From positions 248,001 to 312,000 of the forward strand of contig NZ_JACYGY010000001.1 of NCBI RefSeq assembly GCF_015221875.1: a DNA stretch of 64,000 nt, given 5' to 3'. The stretch comes from Dyadobacter subterraneus (GTDB lineage: Bacteria > Bacteroidota > Bacteroidia > Cytophagales > Spirosomataceae). Both the position numbers and the translations under genes were made by a program. Numbering within the stretch: position 1 is the first letter of the stretch; each line of letters begins with the position of its first letter. The notes beneath the pieces were generated by a model. That model saw nothing but the letters and a program-made list of their open reading frames with translations, was not told where the DNA came from and did no database searches. Below are positions 1 through 8,199 of this stretch, piece by piece.

Positions 1-2
1 GT

Positions 3-509
3 GCCGAAGATTTTTCCAAATTAATGACTTGCCGGTTTGTTACGGCACATCCACTGGCTGATTTATACGGCGTGGAATATGCGGCCGTCATGAAAAATAT
101 TATTGCACTGGCCTGCGGAATCACCCATGGTTTGGGAAATGGGGACAATTTTCAGGCTGTTATGGTATCCAATGCCATGCAGGAAATCCGTCAATTTGTA
201 ACGGCTCTGGATCCCCGTGAACGTCAGTTAAGCACTTCCGCTTATCTGGGAGATTTATTGGTGACAGCATATTCTCAATTCAGCCGAAACCGGTTATTTG
301 GTAATATGGTTGGTCGGGGATATAGCGTAAAAGCCGCTCAGCTTGAAATGAAAATGATCGCAGAAGGCTATTATGCAACGAAAAGTATCTTCGAATTGAA
401 TAAAACGCTGCACGTTGAATTACCCATCACCACAGCAGTTTACCGTATACTTTACGATGAAGAATCGCCTTCTCTGGTGATTGAAGAATTGAAAAAGACA
501 TTAAGGTAG
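3..509 (+). CDS. gpsA: Glycerol-3-phosphate dehydrogenase [NAD(P)+], C-terminal part
   Basis: This is the 3' part of a gene whose start lies left of the window; the frame is open from base 3. About 168 residues remain of a protein normally near 330. They match the all-alpha substrate-binding domain of GpsA: the GVEYAAVMKNIIALACG helix with its catalytic-type lysine, followed by the N-A-M-Q-E-I segment and the YLGDLLVTAYS motif, where GpsA proteins typically have G-D-L-x-x-T. GpsA reduces dihydroxyacetone phosphate to sn-glycerol 3-phosphate in the cytosol for phospholipid synthesis. The Rossmann domain is not visible, so completeness cannot be judged. Confidence 0.85.
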   Translation, partial: AEDFSKLMTCRFVTAHPLADLYGVEYAAVMKNIIALACGITHGLGNGDNFQAVMVSNAMQEIRQFVTALDPRERQLSTSAYLGDLLVTAYSQFSRNRLFGNMVGRGYSVKAAQLEMKMIAEGYYATKSIFELNKTLHVELPITTAVYRILYDEESPSLVIEELKKTLR

Positions 510-581
510 TAGTCCATTTTATTTCAAACCGGGTACTTTCAAAGAGATAACTCACCTGATTTCGTACTTTATTTCTACGTC

Positions 582-1676
582 ATGACTTTGTATAAAAACT
601 TATTTGCTGCGTCATTTCTTACGCTTTCCATATTTATTGCCTGCAATCAGAAAGAAAAAGAATCGGATAAATCGGATAAAAAGGCAGGACCGGTTAAAGA
701 TTTTGTTTTCGGAGATAACCGTCCTTTTCCTCAATGCCACGCTTCCACGTTGATTCGTTTGAAAGACGGGCAATTTCTGGTAGCATGGTTTGGCGGTACA
801 GAAGAGAAAAATCCTGATGTAGGAATATGGCTTTCAAAAGGTCGTCCTGGCCATTGGAGTGCGCCAGTTGAAGTAGCAAAAATAAGAGAAGATGCGCACT
901 GGAATCCTGTTTTGCAAAATGCTCCGGATGGTACCGTTTATTTGTATTTCAAAGTTGGAAAGACGATTCCTTACTGGGAAACTTGGGTTAAAAAATCTAC
1001 TGACGGTGGAAAAACCTGGTCTGAGGCTTATGAACTTGTTCCGGGCGACAAAGGCGGCAGAGGACCTGTTAAAGATAAATTGATCGAACTTTCAAACGGA
1101 ACCTGGCTTGCTGGAGCCTCCAATGAGTTTAAACGCTGGGAAGTTTTTGTTGACAGAAGCGAGGACAAAGGGAAAACCTGGATCGCTTCTCCGCATCTTA
1201 AACTTGATACAACCGAGATCAAAGGAAAAGGCGCGATTCAGCCGACACTTTGGGAAACAAAACCGGGGAAAGTCCACATGTTAGTCCGTACAACCGGTGG
1301 GATAATCGGCCGCAGCGATTCGGAAGATTATGGAAAAACCTGGTCTACGATTGTCAGCTCTAAACTTCCTAATCCAAATAGTGGTATCGATGTGACAAAA
1401 ATAAAAGACGGGACGCTGGTTCTGGCTTACAATCCGGATGCAAAGGACTGGGGCTCACGTTCTCCGCTTTCACTTGGTCTGTCATTTGATAATGGAAAAA
1501 CCTGGCCGGAAAAAATTGATATTGAAACCGGAAAAAAAACAGATGAATTTTCTTATCCTGCCATCATCAGCTGGGGAGATTCCGTGGCAGTAAGTTATAC
1601 CTGGAACAGACAAAAAATTGCTGTTTGGCTGGGAACAAAAAACGATATCAAAAAACTGGCGACCGTCAAGAAATAA
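582..1676 (+). CDS. Sialidase-like (BNR-repeat) exported lipoprotein
   Basis: The protein has 364 aa. A lipoprotein signal ends at IFIAC, with Cys near residue 21, followed by a Lys/Asp/Ser-rich linker, so an envelope-anchored protein is expected. Four Asp-box motifs of the S-x-D-x-G-x-T-W type lie near residues 140, 192, 246 and 300 (for example STDGGKTW and SFDNGKTW). They mark a beta-propeller of the sialidase/BNR superfamily. Such proteins hydrolyse terminal sugar acids or bind glycans. Whether this one acts on sialic acid or on a plant glycan cannot be read from the sequence. Nearby GH105 genes make a plant-cell-wall substrate at least as likely. It stands alone on its strand, 72 nt after gpsA. 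Confidence 0.75.
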   Translation: MTLYKNLFAASFLTLSIFIACNQKEKESDKSDKKAGPVKDFVFGDNRPFPQCHASTLIRLKDGQFLVAWFGGTEEKNPDVGIWLSKGRPGHWSAPVEVAKIREDAHWNPVLQNAPDGTVYLYFKVGKTIPYWETWVKKSTDGGKTWSEAYELVPGDKGGRGPVKDKLIELSNGTWLAGASNEFKRWEVFVDRSEDKGKTWIASPHLKLDTTEIKGKGAIQPTLWETKPGKVHMLVRTTGGIIGRSDSEDYGKTWSTIVSSKLPNPNSGIDVTKIKDGTLVLAYNPDAKDWGSRSPLSLGLSFDNGKTWPEKIDIETGKKTDEFSYPAIISWGDSVAVSYTWNRQKIAVWLGTKNDIKKLATVKK

Positions 1677-1769
1677 AATAAATTCGATCATTAATTGTAT
1701 TTTATGGTGACATATTGTTTATATTAGATTGATGAGAATACTACCTCTGATCTGATATAAACAATAGCC

Positions 1770-2534
1770 ATGAAAATAATTACCACCCTAATTGGCTGTG
1801 CAACTGTAATGTTGTGCAGTTGTTCTCCTTATTATTACTCGCCAAATAAAGGCAACGTCCCTAATATCAGGAAAAGAAACGATATACGTCTTGATGCAGG
1901 TTTAGGTGGAGGTCTGGTTATGCGCGGTGCGGATATGCAACTGGCTTATGCGCCTTTGAACCACGTTGGCGTTATGGTTAATGGGGCATTAACAAGCAGT
2001 ATAAGTTCAGCAGAAAATTCGTTTATCAGCAGAAGAGAATCAAGAAGCAAATATCTGGAAGCGGCACTTGGCTATTTCACCAAACTCGAAGAGAGCAATA
2101 ACTGGGTTTTTGAAGTTTATGCCGGAGCAGGAAAAGGTGATTACAAAATCTTTTACACAGTCGATCAGACTGCCCGGGTTAATCTTGAAAAATATTTCAT
2201 TCAACCATCGCTAAGTTTTACCCACCCGAATACAAACATTGAATTCAGTATCGGTTCGCGATTTTCAGGAGTAAGTCATTCCCTTGGTTACTCAAACCTA
2301 ATTGATAATGTTGATGATGGATGGTACCGTTCAGGAAATCTTATGAATAATCTTGATCAGTTTTCAGCCTATTGGGAACCCACTTTCAGGTTTAGTGGCG
2401 GAGGGAAAAATGTAAAGGGTTATGTCAGTTATACGCCTTCGGTTGCCATGTTTAATGCCAGTGGTATAGATAGAGAATATGTAAGTATTAGTCTGGGAGT
2501 ACGCCTGACAATGAATACTTCCCGTAAAAAGTAA
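1770..2534 (+). CDS. Outer-membrane-type lipoprotein, unknown function
   Basis: The protein has 254 aa. The N-terminus MKIITTLIGCATVMLCSCSP is a lipoprotein signal with two or three possible lipidation cysteines (CSCS). The rest is rich in alternating hydrophobic/polar stretches with Gly and aromatic residues (GLGGGLVMRGADMQLAY, then YVSISLGVRLTMN at the C-terminus). This pattern suggests a small beta-barrel or surface beta-sheet domain. I do not recognise a family. The next gene in the same direction is more than 340 bp downstream and has its own promoter, so this is probably monocistronic. Confidence 0.6.
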   Translation: MKIITTLIGCATVMLCSCSPYYYSPNKGNVPNIRKRNDIRLDAGLGGGLVMRGADMQLAYAPLNHVGVMVNGALTSSISSAENSFISRRESRSKYLEAALGYFTKLEESNNWVFEVYAGAGKGDYKIFYTVDQTARVNLEKYFIQPSLSFTHPNTNIEFSIGSRFSGVSHSLGYSNLIDNVDDGWYRSGNLMNNLDQFSAYWEPTFRFSGGGKNVKGYVSYTPSVAMFNASGIDREYVSISLGVRLTMNTSRKK

Positions 2535-2638
2535 TCTGCTGATTTTTATAATTTACCAAAGCCGGAGAATTTCTTCTGGTAATAATTCTTGTTTTTTATT
2601 TTTTTCATAGTACAAACAGATCCTGACTGGAAAATAAT

Positions 2639-2716
2639 TGGCAACGTTCCCGATAACGATTGCATTAAAAAAGTCGTGTAAATTGAATTTTACGAATTAT
2701 TAATTGACTAATATAC
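2639..2716 (+). promoter_or_regulatory. LacI-type operator (site A) and candidate promoter of the GntR regulator gene
   Basis: Bases 2639-2664 are a perfect 26-bp inverted copy of the site at 30555-30580 and differ by one base from the site at 32636-32661. The core is CGTTCCCGATAACG, an imperfect palindrome with a central CG as in LacI-family operators. The other two sites have their -7 element starting 45 nt past the operator. At that offset here lies TAATATAC (2709-2716), beginning with the expected TA; a weak ATTG lies at 2682-2685. The rest of the roughly 350-bp gap between 2534 and 2883 shows nothing else. The match to the uronate cluster is seen directly; regulation is inferred. Confidence 0.7.
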
Positions 2717-2882
2717 ATAGCGTTTCACTGTTTACAAGAAACGCCTATGGAATATTATATTAGAAAAATTCAATAATCCGATACGAGTGATGACAGGATA
2801 TTCTGCTGCACGGACCAGTCTTGGTGACAATAAGTTTGTATTTAAAAATCTTCATTTCCCTGATGAAAAGGAGTTATTTCCT

Positions 2883-3881
2883 ATGCAGTTTGATCCGGAA
2901 AACAAGACTCCAAAGTATAAACAAATTATCCATTCTATCCAGACGGATATTGAAAGAGGTGTTTTACAAAAAGGAACACAGCTGCCTTCCATCAGTGAAT
3001 TGAGTGTGGATTATTTGCTTGCCCGTGACACTGTGGAAAAGGCATACAGAGCCTTGCGAAATCAGGGTTACATAACGTCTGTGCAGGGTAAAGGCTATTA
3101 TGTTCAATCTGCAAATGATAAAAAAGCGAAAGTTTTGCTGATTTTCAATAAACTAAGTTCTTACAAAAAAATAATCTACTATTCCCTCGTAAATGCCTTG
3201 GGTGACTATGCTGATGTTGATCTGGAAATTCATCATTACAGTGTAAAACGGTTTAAAGAGATCATTGAAAAAAATCTAGGAAAGTATAATCATTACGTAG
3301 TGATGCCTCATTTTAATCTTTTGGAAGAAGAGGATTATCTGACCACTTTAAGAAATATTCCCTCCTCTCAATTAACCTTGCTAGACAAGGATGTTCCCGA
3401 ATTAATGCAACCCGTTTCCAGTATTTACCAAAGCTTCGATAAAGACATTTTCTCAGCACTTGAAGATGCTAATGAATTGATGGTGAAGTATGAAAAGCTG
3501 GTTCTCGTTTTTCCTCCTGATGAAAATTATCCACGGGAAATCGTCAAAGGTTTCAAGAATTATTGTATCAATTATCACAAAGCATTTGATGTAATTGAAA
3601 GTACAAGAAATGAAGCGCTGGCACAGGGTACGGGTTATGTTGTGCTGGAAGAAAATGATCTTGCTGAATTGGTAAAAAAAGCGAGAATTGCTTCTCTTAC
3701 TTTGGGAAAAGAAATTGGTATTATTTCTTTCAATGAGACAACGCTCAAAGAATTGCTGGGAATTACGGTGATCACAACTGATTTTGAAACCATGGGCCGC
3801 ACAGCTGCGGAGGCGATTTTGAATAAGGAAAAAGTGAAAGTCAAAAATCCGTTTTATATGATACGCCGCGGTTCTTTTTAA
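2883..3881 (+). CDS. GntR-family transcriptional regulator with LacI-like ligand-binding domain
   Basis: The frame opens at ATG 2787, but the first 32 residues do not resemble the family. ATG 2883 has a strong AAAAGGAG nine bases upstream and starts right at the GntR domain, so I chose it (332 aa). Residues 1-75 are the winged helix, with the typical LPSISELSVDYLLARDTV recognition region and the wing QGKGYYV. The remainder resembles a periplasmic-binding/LacI effector domain, ending in TTDFETMGRTAAEAIL. This architecture is common for Bacteroidota sugar regulators, like AraR. The neighbouring GH105 gene and the shared operator upstream suggest a role in pectin-sugar control. Its stop codon overlaps that of the convergent GH105 gene. 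Confidence 0.85.
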   Translation: MQFDPENKTPKYKQIIHSIQTDIERGVLQKGTQLPSISELSVDYLLARDTVEKAYRALRNQGYITSVQGKGYYVQSANDKKAKVLLIFNKLSSYKKIIYYSLVNALGDYADVDLEIHHYSVKRFKEIIEKNLGKYNHYVVMPHFNLLEEEDYLTTLRNIPSSQLTLLDKDVPELMQPVSSIYQSFDKDIFSALEDANELMVKYEKLVLVFPPDENYPREIVKGFKNYCINYHKAFDVIESTRNEALAQGTGYVVLEENDLAELVKKARIASLTLGKEIGIISFNETTLKELLGITVITTDFETMGRTAAEAILNKEKVKVKNPFYMIRRGSF

Positions 3882-5023
3882 ATTAATTTCATTTTATAAA
3901 TTTCAGTCCCGGCTAATAAAAAGCAACCCAAGCCGTAATCTTCAAAATCAGGTTTGCTATCGTAGGTTACCGGTTGTCCGTCTTTTGGTTCTTTACCTGT
4001 TCCTTGCACAAATCCAAGAAATCCGTCAGGATGAAGGCATTCGGTTTGCATGGCATTCCATGCTTTCACAATGGCTGCATTGTAGGTTTTTGCTTTTACC
4101 AAACCGTTGTTAATTGCCCAGGCCATTCCGTAAATAAACAAAGAAGTTCCGCTTACTTCCTTGCCTCCAAAGTCAGTCTGGTCGGTTAAACTGACATTCC
4201 AATAGCCATCAGTTCGTTGTAATGGCAATAATGCCGCCAACATATCCAGCAGCATCGTTTGATATTCTGCCCTGTGCGGAGCATCTTTTGGCATAATTTC
4301 CAGCACGCGTACCAGTGCAGCGACAATCCACCCATTTCCACGAGACCAGTAGCAATTTTTACCTGCGGGCGTTTTATAGGGAGGCAAAAAATCCTTATCA
4401 CGCCACCACAATTTTTCTTCCGGATTGTATAAACCGTTGCCACCTTCCTTTGTTTTTGTATGGATATAAAGCGCATACATTTTTTCAAAATAGCGGTCGT
4501 CTTTGTAGATGGTACCCAGTTTGGCATAAACCGGCATAGCCATTTGCAAGGCATCAATCCAGGTCCAGTCGCTGACTTTTTCTGACGCTACCATAAGATC
4601 AATGGATGCCTTGATATCTTTAATCCGCTCTTCTTTTTTGTCAATTAGATAAAGATCGATATAAGTTTGACCGCAGCATTGATCGTCCCCATTTCTGGTT
4701 TGGATGCCGTTTCTCAATCCCCATTTGTGATTTTCACCCCAGGAAACTGCGTAATCGTAATAACTTTTTTGTGGATCAATTTGGTAAAGCGCCATTAATC
4801 CCTCATAATACACTGCGCGCGTCCAGATATTACTTGGCCTTTCACGATTGGTAATGATGGATTTTCCGGTATCCGGCCATTTATTTACGAAGTAATTATT
4901 CGCAAGACGGAGAGATTTTAATAGCTGCTTTTTATCAATTTTGGAAGAACCAGTTTCCCGTGCCCACACATTTGTCAGCGCACTTCCAGCCAGTAATATT
5001 CCAAGCGCTTTACGTCTTTCCAT
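3878..5023 (-). CDS. GH105/GH88-family unsaturated rhamnogalacturonyl hydrolase
   Basis: I start at ATG 5023 (MERRKALGILLAGSALTNVWA), because the upstream 14 residues precede an obvious export signal; length is 381 aa. The (alpha/alpha)6-barrel fold of GH88/105 is indicated by DWTWIDALQMAMPVYAKLG, carrying the conserved active-site Asp, and by YWSRGNGW with the conserved R-G-N-G-W. The family removes the 4,5-unsaturated galacturonic acid that pectate or rhamnogalacturonan lyases leave at chain ends, producing the substrate of the KdgF/KduI/KduD route encoded at 24-32 kb. Export to the periplasm is likely. It is convergent with the GntR regulator, and their stop codons overlap. Confidence 0.87.
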   Translation of the reverse strand: MERRKALGILLAGSALTNVWARETGSSKIDKKQLLKSLRLANNYFVNKWPDTGKSIITNRERPSNIWTRAVYYEGLMALYQIDPQKSYYDYAVSWGENHKWGLRNGIQTRNGDDQCCGQTYIDLYLIDKKEERIKDIKASIDLMVASEKVSDWTWIDALQMAMPVYAKLGTIYKDDRYFEKMYALYIHTKTKEGGNGLYNPEEKLWWRDKDFLPPYKTPAGKNCYWSRGNGWIVAALVRVLEIMPKDAPHRAEYQTMLLDMLAALLPLQRTDGYWNVSLTDQTDFGGKEVSGTSLFIYGMAWAINNGLVKAKTYNAAIVKAWNAMQTECLHPDGFLGFVQGTGKEPKDGQPVTYDSKPDFEDYGLGCFLLAGTEIYKMKLI

Positions 5024-5050
5024 AATCGAATAACTATTAAAATTGATGGA

Positions 5051-5058
5051 CAAAGATA
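5051..5058 (-). promoter_or_regulatory. Candidate -7 element (TATCTTTG) upstream of the GH105 gene
   Basis: Read on the minus strand this is TATCTTTG, an exact match to the Bacteroidota TAnnTTTG element, 28 bp upstream of the chosen GH105 start. No TTTG-like element stands at the normal 19-21-nt spacing, so this is a partial match only. The rest of 5024-5212 is simple AGCCGATAGCCGAC-type repetitive DNA. Confidence 0.35.
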
Positions 5059-5212
5059 TTATCAAGACGCAAAGTTAGTGTAGGTGTAAAAGCTGACATT
5101 CCTGCGCTCTCCTGCATTGGCAGTCGGCTTTCAGCTTTCGGCAATCGAAGTGAGGAGACAAATATCTCTTAGGCTCAATCGGACAGCCGATAGCCGACCG
5201 CTGACAGCCAAA

Positions 5213-6355
5213 TCAGTATCCCATCAATTCCAGATCAAAACTTTCCTTCATCTCAACCCGTTTCCCCATCTTCTTCTGGATGATTTTCCAGTGATGCGCA
5301 TCTTCCGGAATGATCAGAGAAATGGCTTCTCCCGTTGCTTCGGCCCGACCTGTGCGGCCTATACGGTGAATATAATCTTTTGGTGAACGAGGCAATTCAA
5401 AGTTGATCACATATGGTAAAAACTGAATATCAATTCCTCTGGAAACCAGATCTGTCGCAACCATAACCGTCAGCTTTCCTGATTTGAATTTATTCAAAAC
5501 CTCCGTTCTGGCTCCCTGGCTTTTCTTACTGTGCATAGCCGCAGCCTGAATTCCGTTTTTGGATAGTTTGTCAACCAGATTATCCGCCGTTCTTGTTGAA
5601 GACACAAAAACAAGAACCTGTTTCATTTCCCCGGTTTTGATCAGATAGCGAAGCAGCGGACCTTTTCTTTCCGGATCAACAAAATAACCGGTCTGTTTAA
5701 TCAGGTCCAGATTTTGCTCTTCTTCCTCAATTTCAATCGTAACCGGATTTCTTAGAATGCTTTTGTGAATTTTTTCAACTTCATCACCCAAAGTTGCGGA
5801 AAATAAAATACTCTGGCGCTTTTTAGGAAGAAGAAAAAAGATATCTTTCATTTCATCCGCAAAACCCAGATTCAGCATTTTATCAGCTTCATCGAGTACC
5901 AGAATTTCCGTTTCGGTAATATTTAATGCTTTTGAAGATAATAAATCCAGTAATCTTCCCGGCGTCGCGATCAGAATTTCAACGCCTTGCAAAGCCATCA
6001 TTTGTGGATTAATAGATACCCCGCCATAAACAGCCAGCGACTTCACTTTTCTTGGCATTCTTTCTCCAAAAGTTTGAAAAACAACGCCAATTTGTACTGC
6101 TAATTCTCTGGTTGGTACTAAAACTAGGGCCGTAATAAAGCGGTTTTTCGGAGCACTTTTTTTCTGAAACATTTCCAGAATCGGCAAAACAAAACTTGCG
6201 GTTTTTCCGGAACCTGTCTTAGCAATTCCCAAAATATCTTTCCCCCCTAAAATAGCCGGAATTGCTTCCTGCTGAATCGGATACGGTTGAGTATAATTTT
6301 GTTCTGCTATGGTTTTTAATAAAGGTTCGGATAAGCCGAGCGTTTGGAAAGACAT
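5213..6355 (-). CDS. DEAD-box ATP-dependent RNA helicase (RhlE/CshA-like)
   Basis: The protein has 380 aa and all helicase motifs: Q motif (residues 6-33), Walker A AKTGSGKT (45-52), DEAD within LVLDEADKML (about 150), SAT (about 184), and motif VI HRIGRTGR (about 330). It is a minimal two-RecA-domain enzyme with almost no C-terminal extension. It unwinds short RNA duplexes with ATP in the cytosol, typically for ribosome assembly or RNA turnover in the cold. A TATATTTG -7-like element lies on the minus strand at 6399-6406. Neighbours give no operon context. Confidence 0.9.
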   Translation of the reverse strand: MSFQTLGLSEPLLKTIAEQNYTQPYPIQQEAIPAILGGKDILGIAKTGSGKTASFVLPILEMFQKKSAPKNRFITALVLVPTRELAVQIGVVFQTFGERMPRKVKSLAVYGGVSINPQMMALQGVEILIATPGRLLDLLSSKALNITETEILVLDEADKMLNLGFADEMKDIFFLLPKKRQSILFSATLGDEVEKIHKSILRNPVTIEIEEEEQNLDLIKQTGYFVDPERKGPLLRYLIKTGEMKQVLVFVSSTRTADNLVDKLSKNGIQAAAMHSKKSQGARTEVLNKFKSGKLTVMVATDLVSRGIDIQFLPYVINFELPRSPKDYIHRIGRTGRAEATGEAISLIIPEDAHHWKIIQKKMGKRVEMKESFDLELMGY

Positions 6356-6510
6356 ATGATTTTCTGGACTGTTAAGATAAAAGGCCCTCGGGCCGGTGCA
6401 AATATACCAATAAGCAGGCTATCATCTTTCGAAACTGAGAAAATCGTCCGGTCGACTAGAGATTAAAACGTTGAAAACCAATATCAATCAGACTTTACTT
6501 TCCTAAAATC

Positions 6511-8094
6511 ATGGAATTAAATCGCAGAGAATTTTTAGAAAAATTAGGTTTCGGTGCCCTTTCGGTAGGTCTGATTAGTCAGCTTCCGATGTCGTCCTGG
6601 GCAGCCAAAGTTCCGGGTTTACAATTGCCAAGGAGCTTGCCGGAAGCACAGGGCGTCGCCTCGTCAGGAATTCTTGATTTTGTTAATGCAGTTGAAAAAG
6701 ACAATCTGAATCTGCACAGTATCATTGTTGTCCGCCATGGAAATGTGGTAGCTGAGGGTTGGTGGGGGCCATATGCACCAGATCTTAAACATACGCTTTA
6801 TTCGCTTAGTAAAAGTTTTACTTCGACGGCCGTAGGTTTGGCGGTTGCAGAAGGAAAATTAAAAGTAGAGGATAAGGTAGTTTCTTTCTTTCCAAAAGAT
6901 GTTCCGGCTACGATAAGTCCAAATCTTGCTGCGATGCGCGTGAAAGATTTATTGACCATGTCAACCGGTCACGATACGGATAGTACGCCGTCTTTGAGAA
7001 ATGCACCAGAGACGAATTGGGTGAAAAGTTTTCTTGCCCTTCCCGTTGATCATGAGCCGGGGTCATTTTTTGTATACAACAGCGGCGCAACCTATATGCT
7101 TTCCGCCATTGTTCAAAAACTTACCGGACAAACGGTTTTGGCTTATTTAACACCGAGATTGTTTAAACCATTAAATATAGAAGGCGCGGATTGGGAAGTG
7201 GATCCGAACGGTATCAATACCGGTGGCTGGGGTTTGCGCTTGAAAACAGAAGATATTGCCAAATTCGGGCAGTTGTATCTACAAAAAGGTATTTGGAATG
7301 GAAAGAAAATAATTTCGGAAGATTGGATAAAAGATGCTACCAGTTTTGAAGTTCAGTCAAAAGGCGGATCTCGTCCAAAAGAAGAAAACGACTGGTTGCA
7401 AGGATATGGATATCAATTCTGGCGTTGCAGGCATGACGGATATCGCGGAGACGGAGCCTTTGGTCAGTATTGTATTGTTTTACCCAAAGAAGATCTTGTA
7501 GTGGCTATTACCAGCGAGACGGGAGATATGCAGGGAATTTTGGATCAGGTTTGGAATCATATTTTGCCGGGTGTAAAAAGTGCTGCGTTGACTGCCAATA
7601 AACAGGCAGCCGGCGCCTTGAAACAAAAATTATCAACATTGGCAGTACCGCTGGATAAAGGAAAAGCATCATCTCAACTAGCGAGTTCGATAAGTGGTAA
7701 AAGTTTTAATATCGGGGAAAATTCTCTTGCCGTCAGTGCTGTTTCTCTGACTTTCAAGGAAGATGGCTGCGATTTTAAAATGAAAGATGCACAAGGCGAA
7801 CATGTTGTGAGCTGTGGGATTAATAAGTGGAAATTAGGTACTACCGATATAAATATTCTTCCTCTAAAACTTACCGCAACGGTAATCCCAGGAGAAACCA
7901 AAACGAAAATTGCCGCAAGCGGAGCATGGACAGATGATAAAACTTTCGAAATGACCTGGCGTTTTATTGAATCAGCACATTATGAAGTAGTAAAATGCCG
8001 ATTTGATGAAGGAGGAATTGAGACAGAATTCCAAAGAAGTCTGGCAATTCTGACAAAAACGAAAGATCAGCGTCCGGTTTTAAAAGGAAATTAA
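6511..8094 (+). CDS. Serine hydrolase of the beta-lactamase/esterase (class C) superfamily, Tat-exported
   Basis: The protein has 527 aa. The N-terminus NRREFLEKLGFGALSVG is a twin-arginine signal followed by a hydrophobic stretch and the cleavage-like SSWA. The penicillin-binding fold is shown by the S-x-x-K tetrad SLSK (about residue 97), the Y-x-N-like VYNSG (about 187) and a C-terminal HDGYRGDGAFGQ at the KTG-equivalent position. These enzymes cleave esters, amides or D-amino-acid peptides; the substrate is unknown. The last 150 residues form an extra beta-rich domain. It is probably periplasmic. It stands alone, with a 155-bp divergent gap to the helicase. Confidence 0.8.
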   Translation: MELNRREFLEKLGFGALSVGLISQLPMSSWAAKVPGLQLPRSLPEAQGVASSGILDFVNAVEKDNLNLHSIIVVRHGNVVAEGWWGPYAPDLKHTLYSLSKSFTSTAVGLAVAEGKLKVEDKVVSFFPKDVPATISPNLAAMRVKDLLTMSTGHDTDSTPSLRNAPETNWVKSFLALPVDHEPGSFFVYNSGATYMLSAIVQKLTGQTVLAYLTPRLFKPLNIEGADWEVDPNGINTGGWGLRLKTEDIAKFGQLYLQKGIWNGKKIISEDWIKDATSFEVQSKGGSRPKEENDWLQGYGYQFWRCRHDGYRGDGAFGQYCIVLPKEDLVVAITSETGDMQGILDQVWNHILPGVKSAALTANKQAAGALKQKLSTLAVPLDKGKASSQLASSISGKSFNIGENSLAVSAVSLTFKEDGCDFKMKDAQGEHVVSCGINKWKLGTTDINILPLKLTATVIPGETKTKIAASGAWTDDKTFEMTWRFIESAHYEVVKCRFDEGGIETEFQRSLAILTKTKDQRPVLKGN

Positions 8095-8199
8095 TGAGCT
8101 GATTATAATAAAAAATTTTTCTGGCATTATTATTTAAAGCATTGGAGCATCGGTCAGTTATGACTGATGCTTTTATTTTTCAGGACATATCATCAACTT

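Noticed and set aside
2787..2882. N-terminal extension of the GntR regulator
   Set aside because: The 32 residues do not match the family, and ATG 2883 has a strong ribosome-binding site at the domain boundary.
4186..4557. 123-codon minus-strand frame inside the GH105 gene
   Set aside because: It lies wholly within a well-supported gene in another frame and shows biased, Cys/Trp-rich composition.
5100..5212. AGCCGATAGCCGACCGCTGACAG-type repeat, also near 24530
   Set aside because: A short low-complexity intergenic repeat; no stable symmetry or regulatory placement could be shown.
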